A stretch of DNA of 64,000 nt from Brevundimonas vesicularis (lineage in GTDB: Bacteria; Pseudomonadota; Alphaproteobacteria; Caulobacterales; Caulobacteraceae). The notes under the pieces are model-generated. The model was not told where the DNA came from and made no database searches. It saw only the letters and a program-made list of their open reading frames with translations. Positions within the stretch are counted from its first letter, which is position 1. Each line of letters starts with the position of its first letter. This document shows positions 40,950-50,401 of this stretch, one piece after another. The stretch lies in assembly GCF_027886425.1 (NCBI RefSeq), contig NZ_CP115671.1, forward strand, positions 1,984,001-2,048,000, read 5' to 3'. A program made the translations under genes and the position numbers.

Positions 40950-41750
40950 TCAGCCCGGCTTGCGGAAGCGATAGACGAACTGGTCCGTCTTGCCGCGGAT
41001 CTTCTCGTCGAAGACGCTCAGGCTGTGGTCGTCTGCGGGATTGGCGACGGCCTGGCTCTCGCCCTCGAAGACAAAGCCGGCCGCCTCGACCTCGCGCTTC
41101 AGATAGTCGCCTTCGATGCGGTGCAGGGTCTGGACCGCCGAGATGCCCGTGCCGGGCGCGGCTTCATGGTCGATCAGAATGTAGCGGCCGCCGGGCTTCA
41201 GCGCCGCGAACACCGCCGCGTTCATCTTGGCCACATCGGTGTTGAAACCGGGGATGTGGAAGTCGTGGTACTCTTGGCTCATGAAGATCATGTCCAGCGG
41301 CTCGGCGAAGGTCATGGAGTCCAGCAGGCCGTTGACCCGCGTCACGTTCGAATAGGCGGCGACAAGTGCATCGGCCCCAGCGTTCTCGCGCGCCATCGTC
41401 CGCTCAGGTACGAAGGCGTAGACGCGGCCGGTCGGGCCGACCACGTCGGAGAACAGACGTGTGAAATAGCCTGCGCCGGGGCGAATGTCGGCGACCTTGT
41501 CGCTCGGCTCGAGTTGGGCGAAGGCGAGAATGTCGGCCGGATGGCGCAGCGGATCACGCGCGACCTCTTCGGCCGGACGCTTGGGATCGGCGACCGCATC
41601 GGCATAGAGACTGGAATAGCCCGCCGGCTGCGCGTCGGCCGCCGGGGCGACGACGGTCTGCTCTCCGCCGTCCGAGTCGATGATGATGCAGCCGGACAGA
41701 CCTGCCGCCAGAACCAGGGCCGTTGCACCCGCCGCCAATTTCCCGATCAT
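40950..41750 (-). CDS. predicted class I methyltransferase, lipoprotein signal
   Basis: A 266-residue protein with a lipoprotein signal (ATALVLAAGLSGC) and a Rossmann methyltransferase-like body: motif I VADIRPGAGYFTRLF, post-I GRVYAFVPE, and a late ALKPGGRYILIDHEA. SAM is not known to be available in the periplasm, so either the enzyme acts inside before export, or the fold has another use. Related proteins with signal peptides occur in this group (COG4798-like predicted methyltransferases). ATG 41750 has GGAG seven bases upstream; earlier ATGs at 41762 and 41786 are in frame. It points toward hemA. Confidence 0.75.
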   Translation of the reverse strand: MIGKLAAGATALVLAAGLSGCIIIDSDGGEQTVVAPAADAQPAGYSSLYADAVADPKRPAEEVARDPLRHPADILAFAQLEPSDKVADIRPGAGYFTRLFSDVVGPTGRVYAFVPERTMARENAGADALVAAYSNVTRVNGLLDSMTFAEPLDMIFMSQEYHDFHIPGFNTDVAKMNAAVFAALKPGGRYILIDHEAAPGTGISAVQTLHRIEGDYLKREVEAAGFVFEGESQAVANPADDHSLSVFDEKIRGKTDQFVYRFRKPG

Positions 41751-41898
41751 CACCGTCTCCATCGATTTTTCGCGATAGGCTCGCATTTCGCCGATCCGCG
41801 CAAGCCGTCATCACGCACGAAACGATTCGACGCATCACGCGATTTGCGCACCGGTCGTTGCGGCGCTAGTCCGACGCTGGATTTTCCAAGGTCTCGCC

Positions 41899-42897
41899 AT
41901 GCTTCCCTATCAGCCCGCCCCTTTCCCGCTTGCCCGTCCGCGCCGCCTGCGGTCCAGCCCGTGGGTGCGGCGGCTGGTGGCGGAAACGACCCTGACGCCG
42001 GCCGATCTGATCTGGCCGTTGATCGTCCATGACGGGGCCGAGGATCGCGTCCCTGTCGCCTCCATGCCCGCCGTGTTTCGGCTTTCCCCCAAGGCGGCGG
42101 CGACTGCGGCGGTCGAGGCGCGCGACCTCGGCATTCCGATGGTGGCCCTGTTCCCCAATGTCGATGGCGCGATCAAGGATGCGGTCGGCACCGGCGCGAC
42201 CGATCCCGACGGCCTGATCCCCGACTGCATCAAGGCGATCAAAGACGCCGCGCCCGAGATCGGCGTCATGACCGACGTCGCCCTGGACTGCTACACCGAC
42301 CATGGCCACGACGGGGTGATGGAGGGCGACCGCATCGCCAACGACGCCTCGCTGGACCGTCTGGCCGAACAGGCCTTCATCCACGCCCACGCCGGCGCCG
42401 ATGTCGTGGCCCCGTCGGACATGATGGATGGCCGCATCCAGGCGGTGCGAGAGGCGCTGGAGGCCAACGGGTTTCAGGATACGCTGATCCTGTCCTACGC
42501 CGCCAAGTTCGCCTCGGCCTTCTATGGTCCCTATCGCGACGCCGTGGGCTCCTCTGCGATGCTGAAGGGCGACAAGAAGACCTATCAGATGGATTACGCC
42601 AACTCCGACGAGGCGCTGAAGGAGGTGGCGATGGACCTGTCGGAGGGCGCCGATGCGGTGATGGTCAAGCCGGGCATGCCGTATCTGGATATCGTTCGCC
42701 GCGTGTCCGAGACCTTCCGCGTGCCGACCTTCGCCTATCAGGTATCGGGCGAATATTCGATGATGCAGGCCTCCATCGCCAATGGCTGGCTGGATCAGGA
42801 CCGTGCGATCCTGGAGACCCTGCATGGGTTCAAACGCGCGGGTTGCGCGGGCGTGCTGACCTATTTCGCACCACAGGCCGCACGGCTGCTGGGCTGA
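41899..42897 (+). CDS. hemB: delta-aminolevulinic acid dehydratase (porphobilinogen synthase)
   Basis: Condenses two 5-aminolevulinates. The Schiff-base lysines lie in LSYAAKFASAFYGPYRDA and MVKPGMPYLD. In the metal region (DVALDCYTDHGHDG) the three zinc cysteines of E. coli are reduced to one, replaced by Asp, so this is a magnesium/potassium-type enzyme. 332 residues. Complements hemA at 39.6 kb. Confidence 0.95.
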   Translation: MLPYQPAPFPLARPRRLRSSPWVRRLVAETTLTPADLIWPLIVHDGAEDRVPVASMPAVFRLSPKAAATAAVEARDLGIPMVALFPNVDGAIKDAVGTGATDPDGLIPDCIKAIKDAAPEIGVMTDVALDCYTDHGHDGVMEGDRIANDASLDRLAEQAFIHAHAGADVVAPSDMMDGRIQAVREALEANGFQDTLILSYAAKFASAFYGPYRDAVGSSAMLKGDKKTYQMDYANSDEALKEVAMDLSEGADAVMVKPGMPYLDIVRRVSETFRVPTFAYQVSGEYSMMQASIANGWLDQDRAILETLHGFKRAGCAGVLTYFAPQAARLLG

Positions 42898-42902
42898 TCG
42901 GC

Positions 42903-43388
42903 GTGAAGATCCGGCCGATCACGGAGGCCGACTGGCCGGGCCTTTGGCCGATCATCGAGACCGTCACCCGCGCGGGCGAGACCTATACCTATCCGTTGGA
43001 CATGACCGAGGATCAAGCGCGCCTCCTGTGGACCCCGCCCGCGCCCGGCGGAACCTTGGTTGCGGTCGAGAACGGCCAGGTGCTGGGCGCCGCCAAGATC
43101 ATTCCGAACCAGCAGGGAAACGGCGCCCACGTGGCCAATGGCAGCTTCATGGTCGCGCCCGAAGCGCGCGGGCGCGGCGTGGCCCGCAGTTTGGGCGAAG
43201 CTGCACTTGTGTTCGCGCGGGATGCGGGCTTCCGATCCATGCAGTTCAACGCCGTGGTCGAGACCAATACCGTGGCCGTCGCCCTTTGGAAGAAGCTGGG
43301 CTTCGAGATCGTGGGGACGGTTCCCGAAGCGTTCGATCACCCGACGCACGGCCCGGTCGGCCTGCACATCATGCACCGCCGGCTTTAG
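42903..43388 (+). CDS. GNAT-family N-acetyltransferase
   Basis: A 161-residue acetyltransferase. It has the GNAT acetyl-CoA motif VAPEARGRGVARSLGEAAL and the later NTVAVALWKKLGFEIVGTVP, typical of single-domain GNATs. Substrate unknown. GTG 42903 lies five bases after hemB, so the pair is probably co-transcribed. Confidence 0.85.
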   Translation: MKIRPITEADWPGLWPIIETVTRAGETYTYPLDMTEDQARLLWTPPAPGGTLVAVENGQVLGAAKIIPNQQGNGAHVANGSFMVAPEARGRGVARSLGEAALVFARDAGFRSMQFNAVVETNTVAVALWKKLGFEIVGTVPEAFDHPTHGPVGLHIMHRRL

Positions 43389-43391
43389 GCA

Positions 43392-44252
43392 TCAGTCGCG
43401 GGGTTGCAGTCGCGCCGCCAGGCTGGAGGTGTCCCAGCGGTTTCCGCCCATGGCCTGAACCTCGGCGTAGAACTGATCGACCAGGGCCGTCAGAGACAGG
43501 CGCGCGCCGTTCGTGCGCGCCTCGTCCAGCACCAGACCCAGGTCCTTGCGCATCCAGTCTACGGCGAAGCCGAAGTCGAACTCGCCCTTGGCCGCCGTCT
43601 TCCAGCGATTGTCCATCTGCCAGCTTTGCGCGGCGCCCTTGGACACAGCCTCGTAGGCGGCGTCGGTGTTCAGCCCCGCGACCTGAGCGAAGTGGACCGC
43701 CTCGGCCAGACCCTGGACGACGCCGGCGATGGCGATCTGGTTGACCATCTTCGTCAGCTGGCCTGACCCGGCCGGTCCCATATGTTTGATCGCCTTGGAA
43801 TAGGCCTTCAACACGGGCTCAACCTTCGCCAGGGCGGCGGCATCCCCGCCGGCCATGACGCTGAGTTGTCCGTTCTCGGCGCCCGCCTGGCCGCCGGACA
43901 CCGGCGCGTCGATGAACGACCGCCCCTGCCCGTTCGCCAGTTCAGCCATTTCGCGCGCCACCTTGGCCGAGGTCGTGGTGTGATCGACGATCACGGCGGC
44001 CTCCGACAGATGCGGCAAGGCCTCGGTCACCACGGCCCGCACGTCGTCGTCATTGCCGACGCACAGGATGAACAGGTCGACGCCCCGGGCCGCCTCAGCC
44101 ACCGTCGCCGCCGCCTTGCCGCGCGTCGCCGCAGCCCAGGCCTCGGCCTTTGCCACAGTACGATTGAAGCCGGTCACGTCGTGGCCCGTCTCGACCAGAT
44201 GACGGGCCATCGGGGCGCCCATGACGCCCAGGCCGGCGAATGCGATCTTCAT
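43392..44252 (-). CDS. NAD(P)-dependent beta-hydroxyacid dehydrogenase (3-hydroxyisobutyrate dehydrogenase family)
   Basis: Oxidises a beta-hydroxyacid such as 3-hydroxyisobutyrate or tartronate semialdehyde. Dinucleotide-binding motif GLGVMGAPMARHL, substrate motif DAPVSGGQAGAENGQL and catalytic lysine in GQLTKMVNQI are present. The residue after the second beta strand (FNRT) hints at NADP preference. 286 residues, AAGGAG before ATG. It ends three bases after the GNAT stop (convergent). Confidence 0.88.
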   Translation of the reverse strand: MKIAFAGLGVMGAPMARHLVETGHDVTGFNRTVAKAEAWAAATRGKAAATVAEAARGVDLFILCVGNDDDVRAVVTEALPHLSEAAVIVDHTTTSAKVAREMAELANGQGRSFIDAPVSGGQAGAENGQLSVMAGGDAAALAKVEPVLKAYSKAIKHMGPAGSGQLTKMVNQIAIAGVVQGLAEAVHFAQVAGLNTDAAYEAVSKGAAQSWQMDNRWKTAAKGEFDFGFAVDWMRKDLGLVLDEARTNGARLSLTALVDQFYAEVQAMGGNRWDTSSLAARLQPRD

Positions 44253-44368
44253 GACAGGCTCCTTGATCCTGCCGTCGGACTAGGCCGCGCCGCGCCGGGG
44301 TTCAAGGTCAACGCCCGGTTAACCTTGGCCAGCCCACAATGGGACACCATTCGTCGGGGTGCGCGTCC

Positions 44369-45259
44369 ATGTCCGTGAGCGATCGTCCGATCCTCATCAA
44401 GAAGGTCAAGAAGGTCTCCGGCGGAGGCCACCATGGCGGTGCGTGGAAGGTGGCCTATGCGGACTTCGTGACCGCCATGATGGCCTTCTTCCTGCTGATG
44501 TGGCTGATCAACACGACCGACCCGGAGCAGAAGCGCGGCATTGCCGAGTATTTCGCGCCCGCCAGCGTGTCCGAGACGACCTCGGGCTCCGGCGGCATTC
44601 TGGGAGGCACATCGCTGGGCGACGATGGCGTCAAGAGCGCCGGCTCGCAGTCGGTTCTGGAAGAACTGGCGCCCGAGGCGCCCGCGACCGATCAGACGGG
44701 CTCCAGCCTGTCGTCCGCCAGCGACTCGGCTCTCCAGGCCGAAATCCAGAAGCGCGAGGCCGCCGAGTTCGCCAGCGCCGCCGAATCGCTGCGCCAGGCC
44801 ATGCAGTCGATGCCGGAACTGGCCGAACTGTCGAAACAGCTGATCGTGGACCAGACCCCCGAGGGACTGCGCATCCAGCTGGTCGATCAGGAAGGCCGGT
44901 CGATGTTCGACAACAACTCTGCGCGCCCGAATGCCCGCGCCCAGGTGCTGCTGCGCGCCGTGGCCAAGGTGATCAACCAGTTGCCGAACCGCATCTCAAT
45001 CACCGGACACACCAGCGCAGCGCCCGGCTCCAGCCGCGCCAGCGCCCCTGCGGACTGGACCCTGTCGTCCGAGCGCGCCAACGGTTCGCGTCTGGTGCTG
45101 CAAGGTTCGGGCGTCGATCCCGACCGGGTCTATTCGGTGGCGGGCAAGGCGGGGTCCGACCCGCTCTATCCGGACGATCCGACCCTGGCCGGCAACCGCC
45201 GCATCGCCATCGTCCTGTTGCGCGAGGCGCCGGTCCTGCCGTCGGACACCTCGCTGTGA
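44369..45259 (+). CDS. motB: flagellar motor stator protein MotB
   Basis: Proton-driven stator subunit. One transmembrane helix (about 29-49) carries the essential Asp32 in YADFVTAMMAFFLLMWL, and the plug-like segment follows. Residues about 150-290 are an OmpA-like peptidoglycan-binding domain (DNNSARPNARAQ, ITGHTSA, and the final GNRRIAIVLL). 296 residues, ATG 44369. motA is not adjacent, so the two must be encoded apart, as in other Caulobacterales. Confidence 0.92.
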   Translation: MSVSDRPILIKKVKKVSGGGHHGGAWKVAYADFVTAMMAFFLLMWLINTTDPEQKRGIAEYFAPASVSETTSGSGGILGGTSLGDDGVKSAGSQSVLEELAPEAPATDQTGSSLSSASDSALQAEIQKREAAEFASAAESLRQAMQSMPELAELSKQLIVDQTPEGLRIQLVDQEGRSMFDNNSARPNARAQVLLRAVAKVINQLPNRISITGHTSAAPGSSRASAPADWTLSSERANGSRLVLQGSGVDPDRVYSVAGKAGSDPLYPDDPTLAGNRRIAIVLLREAPVLPSDTSL

Positions 45260-45373
45260 CCCGGCTCGGCTGCAACGCGAACAGGCTTGCAGCCGGAACA
45301 CGGATGACGCCAAATCGCGCGATGAGCGTTGTGTCGTCGCAATATTGGCAAGATCGGATGCGGACCTGAGGCC

Positions 45374-46111
45374 GTGACCCAGCACGTACCGACCCGACAG
45401 CTTCGCTTCTTCATGACCTCGGTCGCGCCCTGCCCCTATCTGCCGGGCAAGACGGAGCGGAAGGTCTTCGCCAACCTCCCCTTCTCGGACGGCGCGCACG
45501 TCAATGATGAACTGACGCTGGCCGGTTTTCGCCGCAGCCAGAACATCGCCTATCGCCCGGCATGCGAGGCCTGTGACGCCTGCGTTTCGGTGCGGCTGCC
45601 GGTGCCGGAGTTCGCCTTCACCCGTTCGCAGCGCAAGGTTCTGGCCCGCAACGCCGACCTGTCGCGCGACCTGGTCGAAGCGGAGGCGACGACCGAGCAG
45701 TTCCAGCTTCTGCGCCGCTACCTAACCACGCGCCATCCGACCGGCGGCATGAGCGACATGGGCTGGCTGGATTACGTCGCCATGGTCGAGGATACGGCCG
45801 TGCGAACCCATCTGATCGAATACCGTCTGCCCTCCACCGACGGCGGACCGGGCGATCTGGTCGCCGTGACCCTGACGGACCTGCTGAAAGACGGTCTGTC
45901 GATGGTCTACAGCTTCTATGATCCGACGATAGAGCGGCGCAGCCTGGGCCGGTTCGCCATCCTGGATCATGTGCGCCAGGCCGCCATCGTCGGCCTGCCG
46001 TTCGTCTATCTCGGCTATTGGGTCCAGGGCTCGGCCAAGATGGATTACAAGGCCGACTTCCGCCCGATGGAAACTCTCGGCAAGCTCGGCTGGTCACGCC
46101 GGGACGCCTGA
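45374..46111 (+). CDS. bpt: leucyl/aspartyl-type aminoacyl-tRNA-protein transferase Bpt
   Basis: Transfers leucine from Leu-tRNA to N-terminal Asp/Glu of proteins in the N-degron pathway. Family blocks are ACPYLPGKTERKVF (in part), CEACDAC cysteine pair region, RRYLTTRHPTGGM and the C-terminal GYWVQGSAKMDYKADFRP. 245 residues. Start GTG 45374; upstream ATG 45329 is not family-like. Confidence 0.92.
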   Translation: MTQHVPTRQLRFFMTSVAPCPYLPGKTERKVFANLPFSDGAHVNDELTLAGFRRSQNIAYRPACEACDACVSVRLPVPEFAFTRSQRKVLARNADLSRDLVEAEATTEQFQLLRRYLTTRHPTGGMSDMGWLDYVAMVEDTAVRTHLIEYRLPSTDGGPGDLVAVTLTDLLKDGLSMVYSFYDPTIERRSLGRFAILDHVRQAAIVGLPFVYLGYWVQGSAKMDYKADFRPMETLGKLGWSRRDA

Positions 46112-46186
46112 CGCGCCCTTCGCAGCAGCCGGTTCAAATCGTCATCGAAGCATCCTATGTGGGCGGCGACATTACGGAGCCGCGTC

Positions 46187-46957
46187 TTGCTGATTGTTCT
46201 TTCCCCGGCCAAGCGCCTCGATTTCACCGAAGCCGATGCGGCTATTCCCGGCAGTGACCGCCGGTTCGTCGAAGATACAGCCAGCCTGTCCAAGACCGCC
46301 AAGCGTCAGACCAAGGCGGACCTGCGTCGGCTGATGGGGATTTCCGACGATCTGGCGACCCTGAACGCCGCGCGCTTCAAGGCTTTCGATCCTGAATCGA
46401 CCGAGGGCGTTCAGGCGGCCTTCGCCTTTGCCGGCGATGTGTATGAGGGCTTGCGAGCGCGTGAACTGGACGCCGAGGCCTTGGTTTTTGCGCAGGATCA
46501 TTTGCGCATCCTGTCCGGCTTCTATGGCCTACTGCGTCCATTGGACCGAATCCAGCCCTACCGCCTGGAGATGGGCACGCGGCTGAAGACGCGTCGCGGT
46601 GCCAGCCTGTACGACTTCTGGGGCGACCGGATTTCCAAACAACTGAACGAAGACGCCGAGGGCCAGTCGGATCCGACGCTGGTGAACCTGGCCAGCCAGG
46701 AATATTTCGGCGCCGTCGATGCAAAGGCTCTGAAACTGCCTGTCGTCACGCCCCAGTTCCGGGAAGAGAAGAACGGCGAGAGCCGCATCATCTCCTTCTT
46801 CGCCAAGAAGGCGCGCGGGGCCATGGCGCGGTTCGCGATCGACGAGCGCGTGGAACGGGTCGCGGACCTGAAGGCTTTCGACTGGGACGGTTATGCGTTC
46901 GACAAGGCCGCCTCGACCGACGCCGAGTGGATATTCATCAGATCGGGAAATTCTTGA
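46187..46957 (+). CDS. yaaA: peroxide stress protein YaaA
   Basis: YaaA (DUF328) protects against peroxide by lowering free iron and binds DNA. Family blocks are VLSPAKRLDF at the N-terminus, FSGFYGLLRPLDRIQPYRLEMG (in part), FWGDRISKQLN, NLASQEYF and the tail FDWDGYAFDKAAS. 256 residues. TTG 46187 has GGAG eight bases upstream; no ATG fits the family N-terminus. Confidence 0.92.
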   Translation: MLIVLSPAKRLDFTEADAAIPGSDRRFVEDTASLSKTAKRQTKADLRRLMGISDDLATLNAARFKAFDPESTEGVQAAFAFAGDVYEGLRARELDAEALVFAQDHLRILSGFYGLLRPLDRIQPYRLEMGTRLKTRRGASLYDFWGDRISKQLNEDAEGQSDPTLVNLASQEYFGAVDAKALKLPVVTPQFREEKNGESRIISFFAKKARGAMARFAIDERVERVADLKAFDWDGYAFDKAASTDAEWIFIRSGNS

Positions 46958-47010
46958 TCCCGACATCGACCTCCCGCTAATCTCGCCAAAACAAACGAAG
47001 GGGCGGATTC

Positions 47011-47853
47011 ATGTCGCAAGAGCCTAAGGACTCCACGGGCGCCGACAGTCGGGCGGCACGCGGTATCGGTGATCTGAAAGGGCAGGTCGCGGTCATTACG
47101 GGCTCGACCTCCGGCATCGGACTGGCTCTGGCGCGGGCCGTGGCGGTGGCCGGCGGCGACGTCGTGCTGAACGGCCTGGGCGACCCGGCGGAGATCGAGC
47201 GCACCCGCGCCGATCTGGAGGCCTCATCCGGCGTTCGCGTCCTCTATCATCCGGCGGACATGACGCGTGGCGAAGAGATCGCCGACATGATCGCCTTCGC
47301 TGAACGCGAACTGGGACGCCTGGACATTCTGGTCAACAACGCGGGCATCCAGCACGTCGAATCCGTCGAGAACTTCCCTGTCCACCAGTGGGAGAAGATC
47401 ATCGCCATCAACCTGTCCTCGGCCTTCTACGCCACGCGCGCGGCGATCCCGATCATGAAGGCGCAGGGACGCGGCCGGATCATCAACATGGCCTCGGCGC
47501 ACGGTCTGGTGGCCAGTCCGTTCAAGTCCGCCTATGTCGCGGCAAAACATGGCGTCATCGGCTTCACCAAGACCGCAGCGCTGGAACTGGCGCGGGACAA
47601 CATCACCTGCAACGCCATCTGCCCCGGCTTCGTCGAGACGCCGATCGTGACCAAGCAGATCGCGGATCAGGCGCGCACGCGAAACATGACCGAGGAGCAG
47701 GTGCTGACGGACGTGATCCTGGCGGCTCAGCCGACAAAGCGGTTCGTCACAACGGAGGAACTGACCGGCATCTTCCTCTACCTGGTCAGCGACCTCGGCG
47801 CCTCGGCCAACGGGGCCAGCTTCTCCATCGACGGCGGCTGGACCGCGCAGTAG
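47011..47853 (+). CDS. 3-hydroxybutyrate dehydrogenase (SDR)
   Basis: Short-chain dehydrogenase that oxidises 3-hydroxybutyrate from polyester breakdown to acetoacetate. NAD motif TGSTSGIG, NNAG motif LVNNAGIQHVE, catalytic Ser/Tyr/Lys (ASAHGLVASPFKSAYVAAKHG) and the family tail DGGWTAQ are clear. The N-terminal 20 residues are extra. 280 residues. Likely part of polyhydroxybutyrate turnover with phaC at 17 kb and the patatin gene downstream. Confidence 0.87.
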   Translation: MSQEPKDSTGADSRAARGIGDLKGQVAVITGSTSGIGLALARAVAVAGGDVVLNGLGDPAEIERTRADLEASSGVRVLYHPADMTRGEEIADMIAFAERELGRLDILVNNAGIQHVESVENFPVHQWEKIIAINLSSAFYATRAAIPIMKAQGRGRIINMASAHGLVASPFKSAYVAAKHGVIGFTKTAALELARDNITCNAICPGFVETPIVTKQIADQARTRNMTEEQVLTDVILAAQPTKRFVTTEELTGIFLYLVSDLGASANGASFSIDGGWTAQ

Positions 47854-47871
47854 CAAAGGAAGGCGGCGGTC

Positions 47872-48939
47872 ATGGCGATTTTCAAGCGCAAGACCGCCGC
47901 AGCGGCGGACATCGTTTCCGCCGCTCCCGCCAGACGGCCCATATGCCTTGCGCTTCAGGGCGGCGGCGCACACGGCGCCTTTCAATGGGGCGTGCTGGAT
48001 CGTCTGTTGGAAGACGATCGGCTTGATATTCGCGCGGTGTCCGGCGTCTCAGCGGGAGCGATGAACGGCACGGCCTTGGTGTCGGGCCTCGCGTCAGGGG
48101 ATGGCCGCGCCGCGTTGGACAAGCTCTGGCGAGAGGTCAACCAGTCCGGCGGTCGCAACGTCTTCGGCGACAGCGCGATCTGGAATGCAGCGCGGACGCC
48201 CGACTGGATCAAGGACAACCCATTCTGGCGCGCGGGCGAGACTCTGGCGATGTCGATGAGTCCGTATGAATTCAATCCGCTGAACCATAACCCTCTGAAA
48301 CGGGTTTTGCAGGCCTCGGTCGATTTCGGCGCCGTCCAGGCCTCGGACATCCGGCTTTTCGTCGCCGCCACCGCTGTGCGCCAGGCGAAAGCGCGCATCT
48401 TCCAGACGAATGAGATCAACGCCGATGTCCTGATGGCGTCGGCGTGCCTGCCCCATCTGTTTCAAGCCTTGGAGATCGACGGCGAGCCCTATTGGGACGG
48501 CGGCTATCTGACCAATCCGCCGCTGTGGCCGTTGACCGGAGACGACACGCCGGACGACGTCCTGCTGATCACGCTCAATCCGATGGTGCGCGACGAGACG
48601 CCTAAAAGCGCAGGCGACATCGTCGATCGGCTGAACGAGATCGTCTTCAACGCCCCGCTGGTCGCCGAACTGCGCGCCATCGCCCTGGCGGGTGAACTGA
48701 TCGAACACGGGCAGTTGAAAGGCGGCGGCGCGGGACCTTATCGGCACGTCCGGTTGCACGCGATCGAGGCGGACGGCTGGCTCTCGGACCTGTCGCTGCG
48801 GTCCAAGTTCAACACCGAATGGGGTTTCCTCAACGATCTTAAGGCGCGGGGACGTGCGGCCGCCGACGATTGGTTGAATGCTTGCCTGAGCAGCGTGGGT
48901 CGCCAGTCGAGCGTCGATCTTCAGGCTCGCTTCGGCTAG
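47872..48939 (+). CDS. patatin-like phospholipase
   Basis: Lipid acyl hydrolase with the patatin Ser-Asp dyad: oxyanion loop GGGAHGAFQWG, nucleophile in GVSAG and aspartate in DGGYLTNPP. 355 residues. Patatins next to hydroxybutyrate dehydrogenase genes are sometimes implicated in polyester mobilisation. It starts 18 bases after that gene, so they form an operon. The last four bases overlap the convergent Sua5-type gene. Confidence 0.87.
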   Translation: MAIFKRKTAAAADIVSAAPARRPICLALQGGGAHGAFQWGVLDRLLEDDRLDIRAVSGVSAGAMNGTALVSGLASGDGRAALDKLWREVNQSGGRNVFGDSAIWNAARTPDWIKDNPFWRAGETLAMSMSPYEFNPLNHNPLKRVLQASVDFGAVQASDIRLFVAATAVRQAKARIFQTNEINADVLMASACLPHLFQALEIDGEPYWDGGYLTNPPLWPLTGDDTPDDVLLITLNPMVRDETPKSAGDIVDRLNEIVFNAPLVAELRAIALAGELIEHGQLKGGGAGPYRHVRLHAIEADGWLSDLSLRSKFNTEWGFLNDLKARGRAAADDWLNACLSSVGRQSSVDLQARFG

Positions 48940-49853
48940 CCGACGAAGCCTGCGGCACGACGCAGACGGTCGTTGATGGCTTCACCCAATCCCGTCGTCG
49001 GAATCGGCGACACGGCGATACCTGTCGGCCGTGTGCGGTCGGCTTCGCGCAGCAGTCGGAACAGATTGGCGGCGGCTTCGCGCAGGTCGCCCGACGGGCT
49101 CAGGCTCCAGCGCGGCTCGCCAGCTTCTGGGCCAAAGCCGAGCAGGATCTCGCCGTCACGCGCCTGCTCCGCGTCAATCCGGACCGGCGCATCCGGCGCA
49201 TAGTGCAGGGTCAGTCGCCCGGGCGAACGATGCCCCTCCCCGCTCTCATGAAGGGGACCGACGACCGCCTCGATCTCGGATCGAGTGATGGCGCCGGGAC
49301 GCAGCAGGGCGACCCGGCCGCCCAGCACCGACACGACCGTGCTTTCCAGACCGACCTGACAGGGCCCGCCATCGACAGCCGCTGAGACGGCAAAGCCCGT
49401 TTCCTCGACAGCATCCGTGAAGGTCGTCGGGCTCGGTCGGCCGGAACGATTGGCCGAGGGGGCCACGACCGGGCCGCCGAACGCCGCCAACACTTCCCTG
49501 GCCACGGAATGCGCCGGAACGCGGATCGCGACGCTGTCCAGCCCGGCGCGCGCCAAGTCGCAAACCCGACGGGCATCCAGGATTGGCGTGATCAGGGTGA
49601 AGGGCCCGGGCCAGAAGGCGTCCGCCAAGGCCTGTCCGAGCGGGCCCAAATCGCCGATTTCGGCGGCCGCATCGGCATCGACGACATGGGAAATCAGCGG
49701 ATTGAACTTCGGCCGTCCTTTTGCGGCGAAGATGGCGGCGACCGCCTCTGCATTGCTGGCGTCGGCGCCCAGTCCGTAAACGGTCTCGGTCGGCAGCAGG
49801 ATCAGATCGCCGTTCGCCAGCGCCTGGGCGGCTTGCAGCGGTGTTTGGCTCAC
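48936..49853 (-). CDS. threonylcarbamoyl-AMP synthase (Sua5/YwlC family)
   Basis: Makes threonylcarbamoyl-AMP for t6A37 of tRNAs reading ANN codons. 305 residues: an N-terminal YrdC domain (LPTETVYGLGADASN, FAAKGRPKFNPLI, KxR region, SANRSGRPSPTTF) plus a C-terminal Sua5 domain (SPGRLTLHYAPDAP). The extra domain makes it Sua5-type rather than short TsaC. GTG 49853 overlaps the cytochrome b561 stop (GTGA). Confidence 0.92.
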   Translation of the reverse strand: MSQTPLQAAQALANGDLILLPTETVYGLGADASNAEAVAAIFAAKGRPKFNPLISHVVDADAAAEIGDLGPLGQALADAFWPGPFTLITPILDARRVCDLARAGLDSVAIRVPAHSVAREVLAAFGGPVVAPSANRSGRPSPTTFTDAVEETGFAVSAAVDGGPCQVGLESTVVSVLGGRVALLRPGAITRSEIEAVVGPLHESGEGHRSPGRLTLHYAPDAPVRIDAEQARDGEILLGFGPEAGEPRWSLSPSGDLREAAANLFRLLREADRTRPTGIAVSPIPTTGLGEAINDRLRRAAGFVG

Positions 49854-50401
49854 GGTCGGCGCGGGATGATCGGGATCATCCGGTGCAGCACATTGTCCCG
49901 ATCGATGAACTGGTGCTTCAGCGCCGCGATCACATGCAGGGCGATCAAGACATAGAGGCCCTTCACCGCCAGTTCGTGCAGGCCCATCAGGCTGCGCGCC
50001 GTTTCACGCCCGCCGCCGACGGGCAGCAAGGGCCAGGAGAAGAGGCCGAACCACTCGATCGCGCGCCCGCCCGCAGATGATGCGAGCCAACCGGTCATCG
50101 GAATAACGATCAGGGCCAGGTAGAACAGAACGTGCGTCGCGCGCGCGGCCACCTTCTGCCAGCGCGGCAAGGCCGACGGCAAGGGAATCGCCGGATGCGC
50201 CAGGCGCCATCCGATCCGCGCAAGGGTCAGCACCAGGATCGTCAGACCCAGCGACTTGTGCAGCATGACGAACTGGCCCGAAATCGCCCCTTCCGTATTC
50301 TCATGCGCGGTGATCAGCAGCACCTGCGCCAAGACGGCGGCGGCGATACCCCAGTGCATCAGCAGGGAAACGAGCGAATATCGATTGCGGGGCTCGCCCA
50401 T
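49850..50401 (-). CDS. cytochrome b561 family protein
   Basis: Di-heme membrane electron-transfer protein of 183 residues with four hydrophobic helices. Heme histidines are seen in LLMHWGIAA, VMLHKSLGL, RATHVLFYL and ALHVIAALKHQF. Start ATG 50401 with GGAAGG upstream. Likely accepts electrons from quinol; partner unknown. It is followed, in the same transcript, by the Sua5-type gene. Confidence 0.88.
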   Translation of the reverse strand: MGEPRNRYSLVSLLMHWGIAAAVLAQVLLITAHENTEGAISGQFVMLHKSLGLTILVLTLARIGWRLAHPAIPLPSALPRWQKVAARATHVLFYLALIVIPMTGWLASSAGGRAIEWFGLFSWPLLPVGGGRETARSLMGLHELAVKGLYVLIALHVIAALKHQFIDRDNVLHRMIPIIPRRP

